A stretch of 7,733 nt of DNA, taken from Clostridia bacterium. Its GTDB lineage: Bacteria; Bacillota; Clostridia; Oscillospirales; CAG-272. Positions 5,072 to 7,733 of the stretch are shown here, piece after piece. The notes under the pieces are model-generated. The model made no database searches. It worked only from the letters and a program-made list of their open reading frames with translations, and was not told where the DNA came from. Made by a program: the position numbers and the translations under genes. The stretch lies in NCBI GenBank assembly GCA_024404435.1, contig JAKSPW010000060.1, positions 1-7,733 of the forward strand, in the 5' to 3' direction. Every line of letters starts with the position of its first letter. Position 1 is the stretch's first letter.

Positions 5072-7733
5072 ATGAAGAAAAAACTCATCGCAATCATTCT
5101 TTCCATCATAATGACAGTCGGACTCCTTCCGATTACTGCATCAGCTGCAGGCTGGGAGCTTGTTATTGGCGGAATCGAATACATGCACGACGAACTTCTG
5201 TCTGACATATCAGGTCCCGGCTGGAGCTGGTCGGCAAGCAGCGGAACTCTGACACTGGACGAATATAACGGAACTTATATTCGTGCAAACCGTTCGATCA
5301 ATATCAACGTCTCAAACGGAACGGTGAATACGATCACAGTACCGGAAATCTATCTTGAAGACGGAATCAACGTCAACGGTGACTGCACCATGTACGGACT
5401 CGGAAGGCTGAATATCGAAGTGCTGAATTCAAGCTATGACGGTATATCGACAACGGGTTCCGGCAAACTGAATCTCGGAATATCCGGAGGGCTCTGCATC
5501 AATGCCGGAGACGACTGTATTTCGACGTCAGGCAGCCTTACCGTCTACGGCAGAGGAGACGTAGTACTTAAGTCCGGAGACGATGCCGTTAACTCATACG
5601 ACTACATATTCGTCTCCGGCTCGGGAAATTTTACCGTTGACGCGGGATATTACGGATTATACTCCGACAGAGGAAGCATAACCTTTGCGGGAAACAGATC
5701 CATCAATATCAATGCGGTGCAGAATGCCGTAAAGCTTTGGGGTGAGACCAGTACGCTCAGTCTGGAAGGGTCCGCCGCTCCCATCACTCTGACGTCGGGT
5801 GAAGGCTATAAAGCAATTCTTCGCGGTGATGATGGCACTTCCCCCATCGACGGACCGGAGTACTGGAATTACGTCAGAATGAACGGCTCTCCCGAATCGG
5901 AGTCGGTCACGTACGACAAGGTCGCTCTGAAAATCGCCGGAAATCAGTACTACTATTCGGAGATTAAGAATAACATCGACATCCCTGCCGAAGGCTGGAG
6001 CTGGGACGCTTCTTCGAAAGTTCTGACTCTGAACGGATATAACGGCGGATACATATGGGCAAACAATAATCTCGACATCTGTCTTGCGGAAGGCTCTGAC
6101 AACGTGATCAGTGTTCCGGCAGACGTTTATGAACCCGCTCTGCATACACTCGGCGACTGCAGCATCAGCGGAGGCGGAAACCTGGATATAGAATCAGAAA
6201 GTGTCGGACTTGACGGCATTTGGGCGGAAAAAGGCATAATTGACCTGAACACCTCGGGCAATCTGACGGTAAACGTTCGCGGAGACGGTATTTACGCTGA
6301 AAGAGAATTGACAATCTCCGGCAGCGGCGACATTACGGTAACGTCACACGACTACGGACTGATCTCATACAACAACGGCATAAATATCACCGGCACCGGC
6401 GATATTACGGTAAATGCCGGATCCAGCGGTATTTACTCCATTAAAAATCTGATCTGCTCAGGCAGCGGAAACGTCACTGTAACTGCACGCGACTATGGCT
6501 TTGAAATGCAGAGCGGAGACGTAAACTTGGCCGGCAGCGGCACCGTTACGGTCGACGCAGGATATTACGGCTTTTATAATAATTTCGGCAGCCTTATAAT
6601 TTCCGGCGCGTGCAGCGTCAACGTGAATGCAGCACAAAATGCCGTAAAATTATGGGGGCCCGAAAGTTCCCTGATCCTTGAAGGCACGGGAACGCCCATT
6701 TCGCTCAAGGCAGGCGACGGATGCGCGGCTGTCCTTCGCGGTGATGACGAGACCTCTCCCGTCGGCGGCAGTCTCGACTACTACGGCAGAATCACCGGCG
6801 CACCCGATGAAAGTCTTGTCATATACGACATAGAAAACTATCTGACGATCGCAGATACCGATTACAGCAGTAATGACCTCTCTGCGGACATCGACAAAAC
6901 TGCCGAGGAGGGATGGAGCTGGGACGCAGGCTCAAAGACTCTGACTCTGAGCGGCTATAACGGCAGTTATATCTATGCAAGAATCCCGCTTGACATCGTT
7001 GCGGCAGACGGTACCGACAACCGTATCACCGTACCGACGAACGTTAATGAAGCCGGGATCCACACTCACGGCGACTGCAGCATCAGCGGAGGCGGAAGCA
7101 TAGATATCAATGTCCCGGGCACCGGCAATCAAGGTATCCTTGCTGAGAGCGGCAGCTTTGTCTTCAACATGTCCGGAAGTCTGACTGTAAATGCCTCCGA
7201 TGACGGTATATCCGTCGGTAATAACATTACCGTCTCCGGCAGCGGCAGCCTAAAAGTAAACTCGGGTGATTACGGTATGTACGCCCCAAACGGCACATTT
7301 ACATTATCTGACAGTGTTGACGTTTCGATAAAGTCTTCCGACGTCGGGATCTATACAAATAAAGGCGACATGATCCTGTCCGGCAGCGGCAATCTTAACG
7401 TAGAATCGAATTTTTACGGCATAGATTGTCTCAACGCAAACGTGATCATCTCCGGTTCGGGCAGCGTAAGCATAAAAGGAAAATCAGGTGCGGTTTCCAT
7501 TTGGGGTGGTTCAAAATCCCTGCTCCTCAACGGTACGGCTTCGCCCGTTTCGCTCAAGTCTGACAGCGGATGCGCCGTACGTCGCCAAGATGACGACACG
7601 TCTCCCGTCGGCGGCACGAACCTCTCGTATTACGACAACGTAACGGGAGCGCCCGACGAAGGCAAAGTGGTTTACAGACACGGAGAGCTGACTCTTCCCT
7701 TCACGGACGTGAAGAAGAGCGACTGGAGCTTCG
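5072..7733 (+). CDS. Secreted repeat protein with SLH-type C-terminus, probably beta-solenoid; cut by window edge
   Basis: An uninterrupted frame of at least 887 residues that runs off the right edge. Residues 1-25 form a signal peptide: KKK, a hydrophobic core and the cleavage motif ASA before AG. Three homologous units follow (30-285, 286-590, 591-872). Each opens with an LxI...Y segment, a GWSW motif (50, 308, 614) and LTLxxYNG. It then has a GDC segment, several repeats of about 24 residues with a SGSGxxTVxxxxYGxY pattern, and closes with a tryptophan-glycine, a P(I/V)xL segment, DDxTSP and a G(A/S)P(D/E)E tail. The repeats read as rungs of a beta-solenoid; that is inference. From F877 FTDVKKSDWSF matches the start of an SLH domain, which anchors proteins to secondary wall polymers. 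Residues Gly, Ser, Asn and Asp dominate. Function and ligand are unknown: adhesin, carbohydrate binder or S-layer component are possible. Promoter and AAGGAG site are very strong. Confidence 0.9.
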   Translation, partial: MKKKLIAIILSIIMTVGLLPITASAAGWELVIGGIEYMHDELLSDISGPGWSWSASSGTLTLDEYNGTYIRANRSININVSNGTVNTITVPEIYLEDGINVNGDCTMYGLGRLNIEVLNSSYDGISTTGSGKLNLGISGGLCINAGDDCISTSGSLTVYGRGDVVLKSGDDAVNSYDYIFVSGSGNFTVDAGYYGLYSDRGSITFAGNRSININAVQNAVKLWGETSTLSLEGSAAPITLTSGEGYKAILRGDDGTSPIDGPEYWNYVRMNGSPESESVTYDKVALKIAGNQYYYSEIKNNIDIPAEGWSWDASSKVLTLNGYNGGYIWANNNLDICLAEGSDNVISVPADVYEPALHTLGDCSISGGGNLDIESESVGLDGIWAEKGIIDLNTSGNLTVNVRGDGIYAERELTISGSGDITVTSHDYGLISYNNGINITGTGDITVNAGSSGIYSIKNLICSGSGNVTVTARDYGFEMQSGDVNLAGSGTVTVDAGYYGFYNNFGSLIISGACSVNVNAAQNAVKLWGPESSLILEGTGTPISLKAGDGCAAVLRGDDETSPVGGSLDYYGRITGAPDESLVIYDIENYLTIADTDYSSNDLSADIDKTAEEGWSWDAGSKTLTLSGYNGSYIYARIPLDIVAADGTDNRITVPTNVNEAGIHTHGDCSISGGGSIDINVPGTGNQGILAESGSFVFNMSGSLTVNASDDGISVGNNITVSGSGSLKVNSGDYGMYAPNGTFTLSDSVDVSIKSSDVGIYTNKGDMILSGSGNLNVESNFYGIDCLNANVIISGSGSVSIKGKSGAVSIWGGSKSLLLNGTASPVSLKSDSGCAVRRQDDDTSPVGGTNLSYYDNVTGAPDEGKVVYRHGELTLPFTDVKKSDWSF
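5159..5926 (+). repeat. Repeat unit 1 of the surface protein (256 residues)
   Basis: Residues 30-285. It starts LVIGGIEYM and has GWSW at 50-53 and LTLDEYNG after it. It has the fewest 24-residue rungs; the last two full ones are the one beginning SGSGNFTVDAGYYG and the AGNRSININ rung that leads into KLWG. It carries two RGD tripeptides (161-163, 251-253). At the protein level it is the most diverged of the three in its middle part. Confidence 0.85.
5927..6841 (+). repeat. Repeat unit 2 of the surface protein (305 residues)
   Basis: Residues 286-590, starting LKIAGNQYY with GWSW at 308-311. It is the longest unit, with the clearest run of rungs of 24, 23, 24 and 24 residues. It is 49 residues longer than unit 1, close to two rungs. 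A 29-base stretch at 6151-6179, encoding the GDCSISGGG segment, is identical to 7069-7097 in unit 3, which indicates recent duplication or conversion between units 2 and 3. Confidence 0.85.
6842..7687 (+). repeat. Repeat unit 3 of the surface protein (282 residues)
   Basis: Residues 591-872, starting LTIADTDYS with GWSW at 614-617. It is 26 residues longer than unit 1, about one rung. It shares the GDCSISGGG coding stretch base for base with unit 2. Where units 1 and 2 have LRGDD near the end, this one reads VRRQDDD, with a net loss of one codon. It leads directly into the SLH-like segment. Confidence 0.85.
7700..7733 (+). other. Beginning of an SLH domain (truncated by window edge)
   Basis: FTDVKKSDWSF fits the conserved opening of S-layer homology domains (F-D-V....W). 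Only 11 residues are visible, so the number of SLH repeats and the true C-terminus are unknown. Confidence 0.75.

Noticed and set aside
5657..6145. Minus-strand open frame (162 codons) opposite the surface-protein gene, with similar ones at 6932-7132 and 7414-7617
   Set aside because: These are antisense shadows that recur because the coding repeats recur; none has a ribosome site or domain.
5159..7687. CRISPR array or DNA tandem repeat
   Set aside because: The repetition is at the protein level in a continuous reading frame, with diverged DNA and no regular short repeat-spacer pattern.

Overview
The window looks like a chromosomal segment from a Gram-positive, low-to-mid GC Firmicute, most likely a gut-type Clostridia (Oscillospiraceae-like). 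The reasons are the family flavour of every protein, strong Shine-Dalgarno sites, sigma-A type promoters in AT-rich gaps, and a secreted protein that ends in what looks like an S-layer homology (SLH) domain. This assignment is inference from sequence style; no marker gene here settles the taxon.

Left part (1-2458): genes for RNA modification and ribosome maturation, plus one cell-wall enzyme. A TtcA-family PP-loop tRNA thiolase runs off the left edge on the minus strand. Divergent from it is a small single-domain N-acetylmuramoyl-L-alanine amidase (691-1254, plus). The amidase ends convergently, with a 7-base overlap, against trmD. trmD and rimM form a minus-strand operon (rimM first, ATGA overlap) with its own near-consensus promoter, separate from the rpsP and rplS genes that usually flank the pair.

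Centre (2459-4987): a 238-base gap with no gene separates rimM from serC. It holds two divergent promoters, a 49-base imperfect inverted repeat, an 11-base direct repeat and two short palindromes. It is followed by the serine operon serC-serA, with 5 bases between the genes and a canonical intrinsic terminator. SerC and SerA catalyse two consecutive steps from 3-phosphoglycerate to phosphoserine; SerA carries a C-terminal ACT domain, which suggests serine feedback control. The phosphatase step is not encoded here.

Right part (4990-7733): an exact-consensus sigma-A promoter (TTGACA, 17 bases, TATAAT) drives a long exported protein that is open to the right edge (at least 887 residues). It has a signal peptide, three large homologous units, each opening with a GWSW motif and continuing as about 24-residue solenoid-like repeats, and the first residues of an apparent SLH domain. 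The three units differ in length by roughly one and two 24-residue repeats. This gene is the least explained part of the window and the best candidate for something new: a cell-surface, probably beta-solenoid, protein of unknown ligand.
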